Assembly: GCA_003315335.1 (NCBI GenBank) | Contig: QNRL01000002.1 | Coordinates: 310,001 to 374,000, forward strand | Origin: Pseudocitrobacter faecalis | Lineage (GTDB): Bacteria; Pseudomonadota; Gammaproteobacteria; Enterobacterales; Enterobacteriaceae | Length of the DNA stretch: 64,000 nucleotides | Direction of reading: 5' to 3' | In this document: positions 38,345-48,474 of the stretch, piece by piece | How the letters are laid out: each line of letters begins with the position of its first letter | How positions within the stretch are numbered: the first letter of the stretch is position 1 | Made by a program: the position numbers and the translations under genes | Notes under the pieces: model-generated | Told to the model about the DNA's origin: nothing | Databases searched by the model: none | Seen by the model: the letters and a program-made list of their open reading frames with translations, nothing else

Positions 38345-40258
38345 TTAATCAATGGATTGTGTACTGTAGGCGCCGGCCTGAATTGCCTGACGTCGCCACA
38401 GCACCAGAATGCAGGTTGAAATGGCTGTTCCTACCAGCGCCGCGCCAAACCAGCCGCCTGCCGCCAGGACCCGGCCCAGTCCGCCATCCTGTAATAAAAA
38501 GAGAGAAAAGATGCCTGCGCCAGGCGTTTGCAGGCCAATGTTCATCGCGCCGACGATCGCGCCCGTCGCCATTGAACCGATCACAAATGAGCCGATCACC
38601 CGCAGCGGATCTTCAATCGCCATGGGGATCGCCCCTTCGGTGATACCCGCCAGGCCCAAAAGCCATGTCGATTTTCCCGTTTCGATCTCAAACGATTTGA
38701 ACTGCCGTGGCGCGATCATCGTGGATGCGGTAACGGTAAAGGCGGAGACCATTTTGACCGATGCGAAGATGGCGTACGGGCCATACACACCATTTGCCAT
38801 CGCCCCGAGACAGAAGGCATAAGCGGCTTTATTTACCGGCCCCCCGAGGTCAAATGAACACATAAAACCAAGGATGGCACCCAGTACCAACGCATTACTG
38901 CCAGAGAGACCATTCAACCAGGCTGTAAGGCTGCTGTTGATCCAGGCAACAGGCTCACCGATAACAAATAGCATCAGGCTACCCGCAGCCAGCGTGCCGA
39001 TGACCGGGTAGAGATAGAACGTCAGAAAGCCGTTAAAACGACTGCTCAGGCGGATGTGATTTTTCACCCAACGCATCAGATAACCTGCGATCAACCCCCC
39101 GGCAATCGCCCCTAAAAACCCTGAACCAATCATGTTGGCAGCAAGACCTGCGGCAAAACCGGGCGCCAGCGCGGGTTTATCGGCGAGGGAATAAGCGGTA
39201 TAGGCAGCCAAAACGGGTACCATCAGAATGCCGAGCAGGCCGCCCCCGAGTTTGCGGTAGAGCCATAACCACGAGTTCTCCTGGTCGAAGAGATGCTGTA
39301 AATCAAACATTTGTGCGAGCAACACCGCCACGGCCAGAACGGTGCCACCCGCCACAATCAACGGTACGGCAAAAGAGATGCCACTGAGCAGAGCCTGTTT
39401 TAATTCCGTTTTAACATCGTGCCGGGTCGTCTCCTGAACGACCGTCGCTCGTTTTTCATCGACCGGTTCTAACGCCAGCGCCTGATTTATCAGCTTTTCC
39501 GCATGCTTAATCGGCTCGGCAACCGGTACGCTTAACGAGGGAATAGCGCGAAATCGCTCAACATCTTTAATCGCAACTTCAGCCGCAAAAATCGCCGCCT
39601 GCGCCGTTGACAGTTGCTCGGGCGTCAGTCGCCCTTCAATCCCGTTCGCCCCCTGCTTTTCAACCACCACGCGCACACCCAGTTTATGCCCGGCCTTTTC
39701 CAGATACTCCGCCGCCATATAGGTGTGCGCAATGCCCGCCGGGCAGGCTGTCACGCAGACAATCAAAGGCGTGTCGTCTGACAGGGATGACGTCTTCTCA
39801 GGCGTGGTCAGGGAAAGTGCTGACAATAACGCCTGCGGCGTCGTCGCATTCATCACCGCCGCCCGCACATCATCATCAACCAACGCACTGGTAAGCTGGG
39901 TGAGGATCTCAATATGCGTCGAGCCCGCCTCTGATGGCGGAATCGCCAGCAGAAAAATAAGCTCAACGCTCTCCGGGCCGTCTACGCCTTCCCACTGTAA
40001 TGGCTCGATTAAGGTCGCTACGGCGAAGGCCGCTTCTTTTACCGCAGCGCTTTTACCATGCGGCACCGCCAGACCTTCACCCAGCGCGGTCGGCCCGATG
40101 CTCTCTCGATGAAAGACTTCCTGTAAATACGTTTGGAGATCATCAATTTTACCCAGCTCAGCCAGCCGCTTCGCCAGTTCGCAAATGGCCTCATCCCGGC
40201 TGTTAAACCGGGCGTTCAGGCAAATTGCACTGGGGTGTGTCAACGCCATCAGATTCAT
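38345..40258 (-). CDS. mngA: Mannosylglycerate PTS permease MngA (EIIABC)
   Basis: 637 aa from MNLMALTHPS, which has a GGAACG site; a longer in-frame start 18 codons upstream is less likely. Domains run IIA (1 to about 150, phospho-H67 in AVPHGKS), IIB (about 163-265, phospho-C172 in CVTACPAGIAHTY) and a fructose-type IIC membrane domain (about 300-630). It imports and phosphorylates 2-O-alpha-mannosyl-D-glycerate, an osmolyte. It is divergent from mngR, its regulator. Confidence 0.95.
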   Translation of the reverse strand: MNLMALTHPSAICLNARFNSRDEAICELAKRLAELGKIDDLQTYLQEVFHRESIGPTALGEGLAVPHGKSAAVKEAAFAVATLIEPLQWEGVDGPESVELIFLLAIPPSEAGSTHIEILTQLTSALVDDDVRAAVMNATTPQALLSALSLTTPEKTSSLSDDTPLIVCVTACPAGIAHTYMAAEYLEKAGHKLGVRVVVEKQGANGIEGRLTPEQLSTAQAAIFAAEVAIKDVERFRAIPSLSVPVAEPIKHAEKLINQALALEPVDEKRATVVQETTRHDVKTELKQALLSGISFAVPLIVAGGTVLAVAVLLAQMFDLQHLFDQENSWLWLYRKLGGGLLGILMVPVLAAYTAYSLADKPALAPGFAAGLAANMIGSGFLGAIAGGLIAGYLMRWVKNHIRLSSRFNGFLTFYLYPVIGTLAAGSLMLFVIGEPVAWINSSLTAWLNGLSGSNALVLGAILGFMCSFDLGGPVNKAAYAFCLGAMANGVYGPYAIFASVKMVSAFTVTASTMIAPRQFKSFEIETGKSTWLLGLAGITEGAIPMAIEDPLRVIGSFVIGSMATGAIVGAMNIGLQTPGAGIFSLFLLQDGGLGRVLAAGGWFGAALVGTAISTCILVLWRRQAIQAGAYSTQSID

Positions 40259-40337
40259 CACGTTCCATCCTCTGCTATGAAATCTGCGCCTCGTTGCGCA
40301 GAAAACATGCATTTTGCCCAGGAATTTAATACCTTTA

Positions 40338-40353
40338 CGTGATCAATTTCACT
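40338..40353 (-). promoter_or_regulatory. CRP-like site between mngA and mngR
   Basis: CGTGATCAATTTCACT has the full GTGA-N6-TCAC core of a CRP site in the divergent promoter region. This suggests catabolite control of mngAB. An AT-rich tract just to its right (40358-40390) is where the MngR operator might lie, but I cannot define it. Confidence 0.65.
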
Positions 40354-40461
40354 TAACACACAAAATTTGTATTTAATTTGTCTTATTTACTATTCCCGCT
40401 AACCGCGCATAATGAGCCAGAATCGTATTATTTTTCTGATACATCCTTGGGCTGAATGATC

Positions 40462-41178
40462 ATGAGTAAAAAACCCCTCTACAGGCAGATTGCCGATGCC
40501 ATACGCCTGCGAATTGAGCGCGGCGAGTTAAAAGCGGGAGATGCCCTGCCCACAGAAGCCGCGCTTCAGACAGAATATGGCGTGAGCCGGGTAACGGTGC
40601 GTCAGGCGCTTAAACAGCTTACCGAGCAAAAGGTGATTGAAAGTATTCAGGGCAGCGGAAGCTACGTGAAAGAGGAGCGAGTGAATTACGATATTTATCA
40701 ACTCACCGGCTTCGATGAGAAACTGGCCGACCGTCAGGTGACGACCCACAGCGAAGTGCATGTTTTTGAAGTCATTGGTGCGGATGAATCACTGGCTTCG
40801 CAATTGCAACTCAAAACAGATGATAAAATCTGGCATGTGAAGCGTGTGCGCTTTATCAAACGTAAACCGGTCGCCATGGAAGAAACATGGATGCCATTAT
40901 CACTCTTTCCAGACCTGACCTGGTCTGTGATGGAAGGGTCTAAGTACCATTTTATTGAAGAGATCAAAAAGCAGGTCATCGATCGCAGCGAACAAGAAAT
41001 TGTGCCGATTATGCCAACAGATGAGATTGCCGGGATCCTGAACATCGACCCAACAAAACCGATACTGGAAAAAATATCACGTGGTTTTCTACAAGATGGA
41101 CAAATCTTTGAATATAGCCGGAATGTATTTAATAGCGACGACTACCGCTTTACGTTGGTAGCCAGACGCCGCCATTAA
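40462..41178 (+). CDS. mngR: GntR/HutC-family repressor of mannosylglycerate genes MngR (FarR)
   Basis: 238 aa from MSKKPLYRQIADAIR. The N-terminal winged helix (about 5-70: LPTEAALQTEYGVSRVTVRQALKQL) is followed by a UTRA ligand domain (about 90-235). In E. coli it represses mngAB; an older name, FarR, reflects reported fatty acyl-CoA responsiveness. It is divergent from mngA and converges with sucD. Confidence 0.93.
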   Translation: MSKKPLYRQIADAIRLRIERGELKAGDALPTEAALQTEYGVSRVTVRQALKQLTEQKVIESIQGSGSYVKEERVNYDIYQLTGFDEKLADRQVTTHSEVHVFEVIGADESLASQLQLKTDDKIWHVKRVRFIKRKPVAMEETWMPLSLFPDLTWSVMEGSKYHFIEEIKKQVIDRSEQEIVPIMPTDEIAGILNIDPTKPILEKISRGFLQDGQIFEYSRNVFNSDDYRFTLVARRRH

Positions 41179-41200
41179 AAAAGGCCATCATAAGATGGCC
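41177..41200 (-). terminator. Intrinsic terminator of the sdh-suc operon
   Basis: GGCCATC/GATGGCC stem with 4-base loop followed on the minus strand by six T residues. It overlaps the mngR stop codon and may also serve mngR. Confidence 0.85.
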
Positions 41201-41276
41201 AACCATGTCGAAATCGAACATATAAGGCTCCCCTGCTTCATATTTCTCGAAGCTTACCGGGGAGCGGAGAGGATTT
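41177..41276 (-). ncRNA. sdhX: Candidate SdhX (RybD) 3'-UTR small RNA
   Basis: The sucD 3' UTR contains a long stem (GCTCCCC/GGGGAGC) and the terminator hairpin. In E. coli the same 3' UTR is processed to the Hfq-binding sRNA SdhX, which couples TCA flux to acetate metabolism. The structure is seen; processing is inferred from synteny. Confidence 0.5.
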
Positions 41277-42146
41277 TTATCCCAGTACTACTTTCAGGGC
41301 TTCGCCGATATCGGCCAGGCTGCGAACGGTACGAACGCCAGCCGCTTCCAGTGCAGCAAACTTCTCGTCTGCCGTGCCTTTGCCGCCCGCAATGATGGCG
41401 CCAGCATGGCCCATACGTTTGCCTTTCGGCGCGGTAACGCCCGCGATATAGCCGACAACCGGTTTGGTGACGTGATCTTTAATGTACGCCGCCGCTTCTT
41501 CTTCCGCGCTACCGCCGATCTCACCGATCATGACGATCGCTTCAGTCTGCGGATCTTCCTGGAACATTTTCAGGATATCGATGAAGTTAGAACCCGGGAT
41601 CGGGTCGCCGCCGATGCCCACACAGGTGGACTGGCCGAAGCCGTAGTCAGTAGTCTGTTTAACGGCTTCATAAGTCAGGGTACCAGAGCGGGAAACGATG
41701 CCCACTTTGCCCGGCTTATGAATGTGGCCTGGCTGGATGCCGATTTTGCACGCGCCCGGGGTGATAACGCCTGGGCAGTTCGGGCCAATCATGCGCACGC
41801 CTGCTTCGTCCAGTTTCACCTTCACGGTCAGCATATCCAGCGTCGGGATACCTTCGGTGATGGTGATGATAAGCTTAATGCCTGCATCGATGGCTTCCAG
41901 AATGGAATCTTTGCAGAACGGTGCCGGAACGTAAATAACAGAGGCGGTTGCGCCGGTTGCTTCTACGGCTTCGCGCACGGTGTTAAATACTGGCAGACCC
42001 AGATGCGTGGTGCCGCCTTTGCCTGGCGTTACGCCGCCAACCATCTGCGTACCGTAAGCGATCGCCTGTTCGGAGTGGAAAGTCCCCTGGCTACCGGTGA
42101 AGCCCTGACAGATAACCTTGGTGTTTTTATCAATTAAAATGGACAT
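41277..42146 (-). CDS. sucD: Succinyl-CoA synthetase alpha subunit SucD
   Basis: 289 aa, E. coli length. A CoA-binding Rossmann domain ([10 protein letters not shown] near 16-25) is followed by the phosphohistidine loop with H246 ([15 protein letters not shown]). With SucC it makes succinate and ATP from succinyl-CoA. It is the last gene of sdhCDAB-sucABCD, overlapping sucC by one base. Confidence 0.98.
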   Translation of the reverse strand: MSILIDKNTKVICQGFTGSQGTFHSEQAIAYGTQMVGGVTPGKGGTTHLGLPVFNTVREAVEATGATASVIYVPAPFCKDSILEAIDAGIKLIITITEGIPTLDMLTVKVKLDEAGVRMIGPNCPGVITPGACKIGIQPGHIHKPGKVGIVSRSGTLTYEAVKQTTDYGFGQSTCVGIGGDPIPGSNFIDILKMFQEDPQTEAIVMIGEIGGSAEEEAAAYIKDHVTKPVVGYIAGVTAPKGKRMGHAGAIIAGGKGTADEKFAALEAAGVRTVRSLADIGEALKVVLG

Positions 42147-43312
42147 TATTTCCCCTCCACTGCTGCAACAACTTGCACTGCTGCATCCGTCAGACCTTTC
42201 GCTGCAATAATATTCAGGCCACTATCAGCCAGTTTCTTCGCGCCGAGTTCAGCGTTGTTACCTTCCAGACGTACAACAACCGGCACGTTGACGCCAACTT
42301 CTTCTACAGCACCGATAATACCGTCAGCGATCAGGTCGCAACGGACGATACCGCCGAAGATGTTAACCAGCACGGCTTTCACTTTGTCATCGGAAAGGAT
42401 GATTTTGAATGCTTCAGTCACACGCTCTTTGGTTGCGCCGCCGCCAACGTCGAGGAAGTTAGCCGGTTCGCCGCCGTGCAGTTTAACGATGTCCATGGTG
42501 CCCATTGCCAGGCCCGCGCCGTTAACCATGCAACCAATGTTTCCGTCCAGCGCAACGTAGTTTAGTTCCCACTGTGCAGCCTGGGCTTCACGCGGATCTT
42601 CCTGAGACTGGTCACGCATTTCGCGCAGATCAGCCTGGCGGAACAGCGCGTTACCGTCCGCGCCCAGTTTGCCATCGAGGCAGATCAGGTCACCCTGTTT
42701 GGTGATAACCAGCGGGTTGATTTCAATCAGCGCCAGGTCGCGCTCAAGGAAGATAGTCGCCAGCCCCATGAAAATTTTGGTGAACTGCTGAACCTGCTTA
42801 CCTTCCAGACCCAGTTTGAACGCCAGTTCACGCCCCTGATACGGCATCGGGCCTGCCAGCGGATCCAGTGCAACTTTGTGGATCAGGTGCGGGGTTTCTT
42901 CCGCCACTTTCTCGATTTCCACGCCGCCTTCGGTTGAGGCCATAAAGACCACGCGACGAGAGGAACGATCTACAACCGCGCCCAGATAGAGTTCTTTATC
43001 AATATCCGTCGCAGCTTCAACCAGAATCTGGTTAACCGGCTGACCGTGCGCATCCGTCTGGTAGGTCACCAGACGTTTACCCAGCCAGTGCTCAGCAAAA
43101 GCGCGAATTTCTTCTTTGCTCTTCACGACTTTCACACCGCCCGCTTTGCCGCGGCCACCAGCGTGAACCTGACATTTTACTACCCACGGACCTGCACCGA
43201 TTTTTGAAGCGGCTTCTTCTGCTTCACGCGGAGTAGTACAGGCATAACCCACCGGAGCCGGTAAGCCATAGCGGGCAAAAAGTTGTTTTGCCTGATATTC
43301 ATGTAAGTTCAT
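42146..43312 (-). CDS. sucC: Succinyl-CoA synthetase beta subunit SucC
   Basis: 388 aa, E. coli length. ATP-grasp domain (about 1-240, [17 protein letters not shown]) and C-terminal domain with the FLDVGGGA and [11 protein letters not shown] segments that contact the phosphohistidine helix. It binds nucleotide and succinate. Confidence 0.98.
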   Translation of the reverse strand: MNLHEYQAKQLFARYGLPAPVGYACTTPREAEEAASKIGAGPWVVKCQVHAGGRGKAGGVKVVKSKEEIRAFAEHWLGKRLVTYQTDAHGQPVNQILVEAATDIDKELYLGAVVDRSSRRVVFMASTEGGVEIEKVAEETPHLIHKVALDPLAGPMPYQGRELAFKLGLEGKQVQQFTKIFMGLATIFLERDLALIEINPLVITKQGDLICLDGKLGADGNALFRQADLREMRDQSQEDPREAQAAQWELNYVALDGNIGCMVNGAGLAMGTMDIVKLHGGEPANFLDVGGGATKERVTEAFKIILSDDKVKAVLVNIFGGIVRCDLIADGIIGAVEEVGVNVPVVVRLEGNNAELGAKKLADSGLNIIAAKGLTDAAVQVVAAVEGK

Positions 43313-43375
43313 GTGTTCTATCCATCCTTCAGGTAATCATCGCCAGGCTATATTCATCCTGACTTTCTTTGTTTC

Positions 43376-43438
43376 GCCGGAGGGCTTCACACCCTCCGGC
43401 CTACAGGTGATGCTCCTGTCCGGCGACACGCGCCGGAC
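43376..43438. repeat. Paired hairpins (REP-like) between sucC and sucB
   Basis: GCCGGAGGG/CCCTCCGGC (43376-43400) and GTCCGGCG/CGCCGGAC (43418-43438) form two stable stem-loops in the 133-bp gap, resembling a REP pair. Such structures often stabilise upstream or adjust downstream message levels. Confidence 0.7.
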
Positions 43439-43445
43439 AAAATGG

Positions 43446-44657
43446 CTACACGTCCAGCAGCAGGCGAGTCGGGTCTTCCAGCAGCTCTTTAATTGCCACC
43501 AGGAAACCAACCGACTCACGGCCATCGATCAGACGGTGGTCGTAAGAGAGAGCCAGGTACATCATCGGCAGAATTTCTACCTTGCCATCCACGGCCATCG
43601 GGCGATCTTTAATGGCGTGCATGCCCAGGATAGCGCTCTGCGGCGGGTTGATGATAGGGGTAGACATCAGAGAACCGAAAACACCACCATTTGTAATGGT
43701 AAAGTTGCCGCCGGTAAGATCTTCTACTGTCAATTTGCCATCACGCCCTTTCAGCGCCAGCTCTTTAATGCGTTTTTCGATGTCAGCCATGCCCAGTGAA
43801 TCGACATCACGCAGAACCGGGGTCACCAGGCCGCGCGGAGTCGATACCGCCATGCTCACGTCGAAGTAGTTGTGATAAACCACATCTTCGCCATCAATAG
43901 ACGCGTTCACTTCCGGATAGCGTTTCAGCGCTTCAACAACCGCTTTTACGTAGAAGGACATGAAGCCCAGACGGATGCCGTGACGTTTCTCAAACACTTC
44001 ACCATACTGCTTACGCAGATCCATAATCGGCTTCATGTTGACTTCGTTAAACGTGGTCAGCATCGCGGTGGAGTTTTTCGCCTCCAGCAGACGCTCTGCA
44101 ACACGCTTACGCAGACGGGTCATCGGTACGCGTTTTTCGCTACGTCCAGCCAGCGGTGCAACCGGCGCGGCGGCGGCCGGTGCGTCGGCTTTCGCCGGCG
44201 CTTTCGCCAGATGTTTTTCTACATCTTCACGAGTGATGCGACCACCAACACCAGTGCCTTTAATGGCGCCGGCTTCAAGATTATGTTCAGCCAACAGACG
44301 GCGAATCGCCGGGCTGAGCGCATCGTTGTTCTGCTCTTCTAAAGACGCCTGCTGGCGCTGCGCCGGGGTAGACTCTTTCGCTTCAGACTTAGCGCTGGTT
44401 TCTTTCCCACCGCTATTGCCTTCACGCAGGCGACCCAGGAGCTGGCGAGAGGTTACGGTTGTGCCTTCATCTTCCAGAACTGCATCCAGAATGCCATCTG
44501 CCGACGCCGGTACTTCCAGTACCACTTTGTCAGTTTCGATTTCTACCAGCACTTCATCGCGAACAACCGCGTCGCCCGGTTTTTTATGCCAGGTTGCGAC
44601 AGTGGCATCTGCTACGGATTCAGGCAGGTCAGGGACCAGAATATCTACGCTACTCAT
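43446..44657 (-). CDS. sucB: Dihydrolipoyl succinyltransferase (2-oxoglutarate dehydrogenase E2) SucB
   Basis: 403 aa. Lipoyl domain with lipoylated K44 ([12 protein letters not shown]), a peripheral-subunit-binding domain (about 108-145, [14 protein letters not shown]), an Ala/Pro linker, and the catalytic domain with His/Asp in [12 protein letters not shown] near the C-terminus. It transfers the succinyl group to CoA. It is 14 bases after sucA. Confidence 0.98.
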   Translation of the reverse strand: MSSVDILVPDLPESVADATVATWHKKPGDAVVRDEVLVEIETDKVVLEVPASADGILDAVLEDEGTTVTSRQLLGRLREGNSGGKETSAKSEAKESTPAQRQQASLEEQNNDALSPAIRRLLAEHNLEAGAIKGTGVGGRITREDVEKHLAKAPAKADAPAAAAPVAPLAGRSEKRVPMTRLRKRVAERLLEAKNSTAMLTTFNEVNMKPIMDLRKQYGEVFEKRHGIRLGFMSFYVKAVVEALKRYPEVNASIDGEDVVYHNYFDVSMAVSTPRGLVTPVLRDVDSLGMADIEKRIKELALKGRDGKLTVEDLTGGNFTITNGGVFGSLMSTPIINPPQSAILGMHAIKDRPMAVDGKVEILPMMYLALSYDHRLIDGRESVGFLVAIKELLEDPTRLLLDV

Positions 44658-44671
44658 TGTGTATCCTTTAA

Positions 44672-47473
44672 TTAATCGACGTTCAGCGCGTCATTGACCA
44701 GATCTTGTTGCTGTTTCTGGTGAACGGACATGTATCCTACCGCCGGTGAAGCGGAGGCCGGGCGACCTGCGTAACGCAGAGACGCTCCAAAGGGAATGAC
44801 TTCACGGAAATGGTGCTGGCTACAGTACCAGGCGCCCTGGTTGAGCGGCTCTTCCTGACACCAGACGAAATCATGTACGTGGGCGAACGGCTTAAGCACT
44901 TCCTGCATCGCCTGATGCGGGAATGGATAGAGCTGTTCAATACGCACGATGGCGACATCTTTCTGCTCGTTCTTACGACGCTGCTCGAGCAGGTCGAAAT
45001 AAACCTTACCAGAACAAAGCACGACGCGTTTCACCGCTTTCGGATCCAGCTCGTCGATTTCGCCAATCGCCGGCATAAAGGTGCCGTTTGCCAGTTCATC
45101 CAGGCTGGAAACCGCCAGCGGGTGGCGCAGCAGAGATTTCGGTGACATCACAACCAGCGGACGACGCATTCCGCGCAGCGCCTGACGACGCAGCATGTGG
45201 TAAACCTGTGCCGGGGTGGTCGGTACGCAAACCTGCATATTCTGCTCAGCGCAAAGTTGCAGATAACGTTCCAGACGGGCGGAAGAGTGCTCCGGGCCCT
45301 GGCCTTCGTAACCGTGCGGCAGCAACATCACCAGGCCACACATACGGCCCCATTTCTGTTCGCCGGAGGAGATGAACTGGTCGATAACCACCTGCGCGCC
45401 ATTGGCGAAGTCGCCGAACTGGGCTTCCCAAATGGTCAGCGTGCGCGGTTCTGCGGTGGCATAACCGTATTCGAACGCCAGCACCGCTTCTTCAGACAGC
45501 ACGGAGTCCCACACTTTGAATTCGCCCTGCCCGTTATGCACGTGTTGCAGCGGGGTGTAAGTCGAACCGTTTGCCTGATTATGGATAACCGCATGGCGGT
45601 GGAAGAAGGTACCGCGGCCGGAGTCTTCACCAGACAGACGGACGGAAACCCCTTCATCAACCAGCGTGGCGTAAGCCAGGTTTTCAGCGCCGCCCCAATC
45701 GAACAGTTTTTCACCGGCAGCCATCGCCTGACGATCGCCGTAGATTTTTGCGACACGAGACTGCATTTCGATGGCTTCCGGCACCGTACTGATACGGTTA
45801 GCCAGTTCCTGCAGGCGTTTCATCTCAACCTTGTTCGGATAGCTTTCATCCCACTCGTGGTTGAGGTACGGCGACCAGGTAAAGGAGTGCAGGTTCATCT
45901 GACGCCACTCTTTCACCACGCACTCGCCCGCGTCCAGCGCGTCACGGTACAGGTTGACCATTTCAGTGGCATCTTCCAGCGTGGCGACTTTCTGCTGTTC
46001 AAGTTTGTCAGCATAGATCTTACGCGGGGTCGGGTGTTTCTTAATTTTCTGGTACATCAGCGGCTGGGTTGCGCTCGGCTCGTCGGCTTCGTTATGGCCG
46101 TGACGGCGGTAGCATACCAGGTCGATGAAGACATCACGTTTAAAGGTGTTACGGAAATCCAGTGCCAGACGGGTCACAAACGCGACCGCTTCCGGGTCAT
46201 CCGCATTCACGTGGAAAATCGGCGCCATCACCATCTTACCGATATCGGTACAGTACGGTGTGGAACGCGCATCCAGCGGGTTAGAGGTGGTAAAGCCGAC
46301 CTGGTTGTTAATCACGATGCGAACGGTACCGCCCACTTCGTAACCACGCGCTTTTGACATGTTCAGGGTTTCCTGAACCACGCCCTGCCCTGCAACCGCC
46401 GCATCACCGTGAATGGTGATTGGCAGCACCATGTTGCTGCTCGGGTTGTCGAGTCGGTCCAGACGCGCACGCACGGAACCGATAACCACCGGGCTGACAA
46501 TTTCCAGGTGCGACGGGTTGAACGCCAGCGCCAGGTGTACCAGGCCGCCGTCGGTTTCAAAGTCAGACGAGAAGCCCATGTGGTACTTCACGTCACCGGT
46601 GCCGAGGTGCTCTTTATGTTTGCCGGAGAACTCGTCAAACAGGTCCTGAGATTTCTTACCCAGCACGTTAATCAGTACGTTCAGACGACCGCGGTGCGCC
46701 ATACCCAGCACCACTTCACGCGTACCGTTGTTACCCGCGTGGCGAATCATCTCTTTTAACATCGGAATCAACGCATCGCCGCCTTCCAGCGAGAAGCGTT
46801 TCGCGCCTGGGAATTTCGCACCCAGGTAGCGTTCCAGACCTTCCGCCGCGGTGAGTTCGCTCAGGAAGCGTTTTTTCTCTTCCGCCGTAAAGGTGGCATG
46901 CCCGGCTTCGAAGCGCTGCTGAATCCAGCGTTTTTCTTCGGTGCTGGTGATGTGCATATATTCCGCACCGATGGAGCCACAGTAGGTTTGCTTGAGGGCT
47001 TCAAGCAGATCGCCCAGCTTCATCGTCTCTTTGCCAATAGCAAATGAGCCTACGTTAAAGGTTTCCTGGAGATCGGCCTCGGTCAGATCGTGGAAAGACG
47101 GATCTAAGTCTGCCACTTTATCTTGCTGCCACAGTCCTAACGGGTCGAGATTGGCCTGTTGGTGACCACGGAAGCGATAAGCGTTAATGAGCTGCAGGAC
47201 TTTTACCTGCTTCGCATTGGTGTCAGGGTCGGAAATCGAAGAAGAGTAACGTGAGGCATCCTTCGCCAGACGACGGAAATATTCACGCGTTGTGGAATGG
47301 AGTTGATCCGGTTTGACTCCGGTGCCAGGTAACTGCTGGAACGTCGAACGCCAGTTAGCGTCTACCGAGTCAGGATCGGTTAAGAAGTCTTCATAGAGCT
47401 GTTCTATCCAGCTCTGGTTCGAGCCAGAGAGGTAAGAAGAGTCCAACCAGGCTTTCAAAGCGCTGTTCTGCAT
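44672..47473 (-). CDS. sucA: 2-oxoglutarate dehydrogenase E1 component SucA
   Basis: 933 aa, E. coli length. Thiamine diphosphate-dependent: [11 protein letters not shown] near 257-267, a catalytic His in [19 protein letters not shown] regions, and the transketolase-like C-terminal half ([25 protein letters not shown]). It decarboxylates 2-oxoglutarate and succinylates the SucB lipoyl arm. Confidence 0.98.
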   Translation of the reverse strand: MQNSALKAWLDSSYLSGSNQSWIEQLYEDFLTDPDSVDANWRSTFQQLPGTGVKPDQLHSTTREYFRRLAKDASRYSSSISDPDTNAKQVKVLQLINAYRFRGHQQANLDPLGLWQQDKVADLDPSFHDLTEADLQETFNVGSFAIGKETMKLGDLLEALKQTYCGSIGAEYMHITSTEEKRWIQQRFEAGHATFTAEEKKRFLSELTAAEGLERYLGAKFPGAKRFSLEGGDALIPMLKEMIRHAGNNGTREVVLGMAHRGRLNVLINVLGKKSQDLFDEFSGKHKEHLGTGDVKYHMGFSSDFETDGGLVHLALAFNPSHLEIVSPVVIGSVRARLDRLDNPSSNMVLPITIHGDAAVAGQGVVQETLNMSKARGYEVGGTVRIVINNQVGFTTSNPLDARSTPYCTDIGKMVMAPIFHVNADDPEAVAFVTRLALDFRNTFKRDVFIDLVCYRRHGHNEADEPSATQPLMYQKIKKHPTPRKIYADKLEQQKVATLEDATEMVNLYRDALDAGECVVKEWRQMNLHSFTWSPYLNHEWDESYPNKVEMKRLQELANRISTVPEAIEMQSRVAKIYGDRQAMAAGEKLFDWGGAENLAYATLVDEGVSVRLSGEDSGRGTFFHRHAVIHNQANGSTYTPLQHVHNGQGEFKVWDSVLSEEAVLAFEYGYATAEPRTLTIWEAQFGDFANGAQVVIDQFISSGEQKWGRMCGLVMLLPHGYEGQGPEHSSARLERYLQLCAEQNMQVCVPTTPAQVYHMLRRQALRGMRRPLVVMSPKSLLRHPLAVSSLDELANGTFMPAIGEIDELDPKAVKRVVLCSGKVYFDLLEQRRKNEQKDVAIVRIEQLYPFPHQAMQEVLKPFAHVHDFVWCQEEPLNQGAWYCSQHHFREVIPFGASLRYAGRPASASPAVGYMSVHQKQQQDLVNDALNVD

Positions 47474-47613
47474 CGTGATCCCTTAAGCATTTTTATGCTT
47501 ACTTCGCCGTGGATACTACCACGTACATTGGCTGTACGTGCCGGGGTTCACCTGCGAGCTCTTGTCTAAGTAGTGGCTCGCGAAGGAACCTTTAAAAACT
47601 GTCTTTGGGGTCT

Positions 47614-47725
47614 CCCCTCACCCCGGCCCTCTCCCAAAGGGAGAGGGGGGAGATAAATCTGGCAGTTTTTAGAGGTTTCCTGCAATCCATCCCCTCTCCC
47701 TGAGGGAGAGGGTTAGGGTGAGGGG
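47614..47725. repeat. 112-bp imperfect palindromic element between sdhB and sucA
   Basis: CCCCTCACCC (47614-47623) and GGGTGAGGGG (47716-47725) are perfect inverted ends. Inside, each half has its own CCCTCTCCC/GGGAGAGGG-type hairpin. It resembles dispersed intergenic palindromes of enterobacteria and lies within one transcription unit. Confidence 0.75.
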
Positions 47726-47742
47726 TTTCCCCCTCCAGTTAC

Positions 47743-48459
47743 TTACGCACTGCGCTGTAACAACATCGACTTAATATGACCAATCGCGCGCGTCGGGTTC
47801 AGCCCCTTCGGACATACACTGACGCAGTTCATGATGCTATGGCAGCGGAATACGCTGAAAGCGTCACTCAGGCCATCAAGACGGCTGTCGGTTTCGGTAT
47901 CACGGCTATCAATCAGGAAGCGGTACGCTGCCAACAGACCTGCCGGGCCGATAAACTTATCCGGGTTCCACCAGAACGATGGGCAGGACGTCGAGCAACA
48001 TGCACACAGGATACACTCGTACAACCCATCGAGTTTTTCACGCTGCTCTGGCCCCTGGAGGTGCTCGCGAGCAGGAGGATTTTGCCCATTATTCAACAAG
48101 TAAGGCTTAATCTTCTCATATTGTGCATAGAATTGCCCCATGTCTACCACCAAATCACGAATGACCGGTAAACCAGGCAGTGGACGGATAACAATTTTCT
48201 GTTTGCCATTGCCCAGCGCCGAAATAGGCGTGATGCAGGCCAGACCGTTCTTACCGTTCATGTTCAGGCCATCGGAACCACACACCCCTTCACGGCAGGA
48301 ACGGCGGAACGACAGGCTTGGGTCTTTCTCTTTCAACTGGATGAGCGCATCCAGCAGCATCATGTCGCGCCCTTCTTCGCCTTCCAGGGTGTAATCCTGC
48401 ATGCGCGGAGCGTCATCGACATCCGGGTTATAACGATAAATTGAAAATTCGAGTTTCAT
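47743..48459 (-). CDS. sdhB: Succinate dehydrogenase iron-sulfur subunit SdhB
   Basis: 238 aa, E. coli length. [2Fe-2S] cysteines in SCREGVCGSDGLNMNG near 55-70 and [4Fe-4S]/[3Fe-4S] cysteines in CILCACCSTSCPS near 149-161 plus CHSIMNCVSVCPKGL near 206-220. It carries electrons from SdhA to ubiquinone at the SdhCD anchor. Confidence 0.98.
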   Translation of the reverse strand: MKLEFSIYRYNPDVDDAPRMQDYTLEGEEGRDMMLLDALIQLKEKDPSLSFRRSCREGVCGSDGLNMNGKNGLACITPISALGNGKQKIVIRPLPGLPVIRDLVVDMGQFYAQYEKIKPYLLNNGQNPPAREHLQGPEQREKLDGLYECILCACCSTSCPSFWWNPDKFIGPAGLLAAYRFLIDSRDTETDSRLDGLSDAFSVFRCHSIMNCVSVCPKGLNPTRAIGHIKSMLLQRSA

Positions 48460-48474
48460 TGACCTGTCTCCGCA

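Noticed and set aside
45197-46357. 386-codon plus-strand frame opposite sucA
   Set aside because: Antisense shadow of SucA; no family resemblance and no ribosome site.
47614-47725. Insertion sequence or transposon remnant
   Set aside because: No transposase frame and no target-site duplication could be seen; it is only a palindromic intergenic element.
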